Virus record (IMG/VR): IMGVR_UViG_3300020442_000737
Location: 1-20,924 of that record
From: a virus
Length of the DNA stretch: 20,924 nt
Reading direction: 5' to 3' (one strand)
Numbering within the stretch: position 1 is the stretch's first letter; every line of letters starts with the position of its first letter. Position numbers and translations under genes: made by a program. A model generated the notes under the pieces. That model saw nothing but the letters and a program-made list of their open reading frames with translations. It searched no databases and was not told the DNA's origin. Below are positions 20,700-20,924 of the stretch, piece after piece.

Positions 20700-20924
20700 T
20701 TAGAGGGTTTTAACGTTTGAACCTGGTGCTTTTTGTGCTTTACGAAGAACATCATTCCAGCCTGGATTCTTGGAAATCAGTTTGTTCTGCCAGTCCCCAA
20801 CTTCTTGGGAGGCAGCACAACCTTTACTCCAATCCTTATCCCAATCGGGATTTTCTTTTCTCCAAGCTTCGTAGTCCTTCACGGACATTGACAATTCTTG
20901 TTCTTCACCAGTTTTCAAATTCTT
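20700..20924 (-). CDS. Partial small conserved phage protein (C-terminal part)
   Basis: 74 codons plus stop are visible; the frame runs off the right edge without an ATG before it (the first possible start, TTG at 20918, is unlikely). The visible beginning (KNLKTGEEQELSMSVKDYEA) looks like the start of small phage proteins that open with a short strand before TGEE, so perhaps only a handful of residues are missing. The rest is Trp-rich (WRKENPDWDKDW, GDWQNKLISKNPGWNDVL) and ends KAPGSNVKTL. I know similar sequences as hypothetical proteins in cyanophages, with no function. It lies 8 nt upstream of PhoH. Confidence 0.6.
   Translation of the reverse strand, partial: KNLKTGEEQELSMSVKDYEAWRKENPDWDKDWSKGCAASQEVGDWQNKLISKNPGWNDVLRKAQKAPGSNVKTL

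Overview
This window reads as part of the genome of a T4-like cyanomyovirus, a contractile-tailed phage of marine Synechococcus or Prochlorococcus. The evidence is a set of T4 core genes in cyanophage form (gp4, gp5, gp26, gp33, gp48, gp53, gp59, zinc-less gp32), PhoH, a RecB/Cas4-type exonuclease, and two genes of cyanobacterial type (a CP12-like Calvin-cycle regulator and a DUF1825 protein). Genes are packed with 1-14 nt overlaps or gaps of a few nt. No tRNA, rRNA, CRISPR array or insertion sequence was seen, and no stretch over 300 bases lacks a gene.

Layout. (1) 36-11266, minus strand: a late tail/baseplate-hub operon. In transcription order it holds a tail-tube-fold protein (gp54-like), gp26, a small gp51-like chaperone, a tape-measure-sized protein with a SleB-like hydrolase domain, a hub protein with an M15 peptidase domain, a gp27-like hub protein, a CP12-like protein, a gp5-type OB-fold hub protein without lysozyme, a possible separate beta-helical spike, and a fibre-like protein. 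(2) 11267-16095, plus strand: gp4, an unrecognised 178-aa protein, gp48 and a greatly enlarged gp53, behind a consensus late promoter (TATAAATA). (3) 16082-20924, minus strand: a replication/transcription block. In transcription order it holds a partial small protein, PhoH, the exonuclease, gp33, gp59, a DUF1825 protein, an unknown, then gp32 with its own sigma70-like promoter and strong terminator, and a 2OG-Fe(II) oxygenase-like gene.

How they work together. gp26 and the gp51-like protein should chaperone the tape measure. The hub proteins, gp48 and the gp54-like protein start the tail tube, gp53 joins the wedges to the hub, and gp4 completes heads. gp59 loads helicase on gp32-coated DNA and gp33 links late transcription to replication. 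CP12 would damp host carbon fixation, although it sits inside the structural operon.

Most notable points: a textbook -1 slippery heptamer (T TTT TTC) at the end of gp26 that would fuse it to the gp51-like frame, as in lambda gpG/gpGT; CP12 embedded 4 nt from structural genes on both sides; a three-unit cysteine-rich repeat in the gp5 protein; a beta-propeller-like insertion in gp53; and wall-lytic domains placed in the tape-measure candidate and its neighbour, not in gp5.
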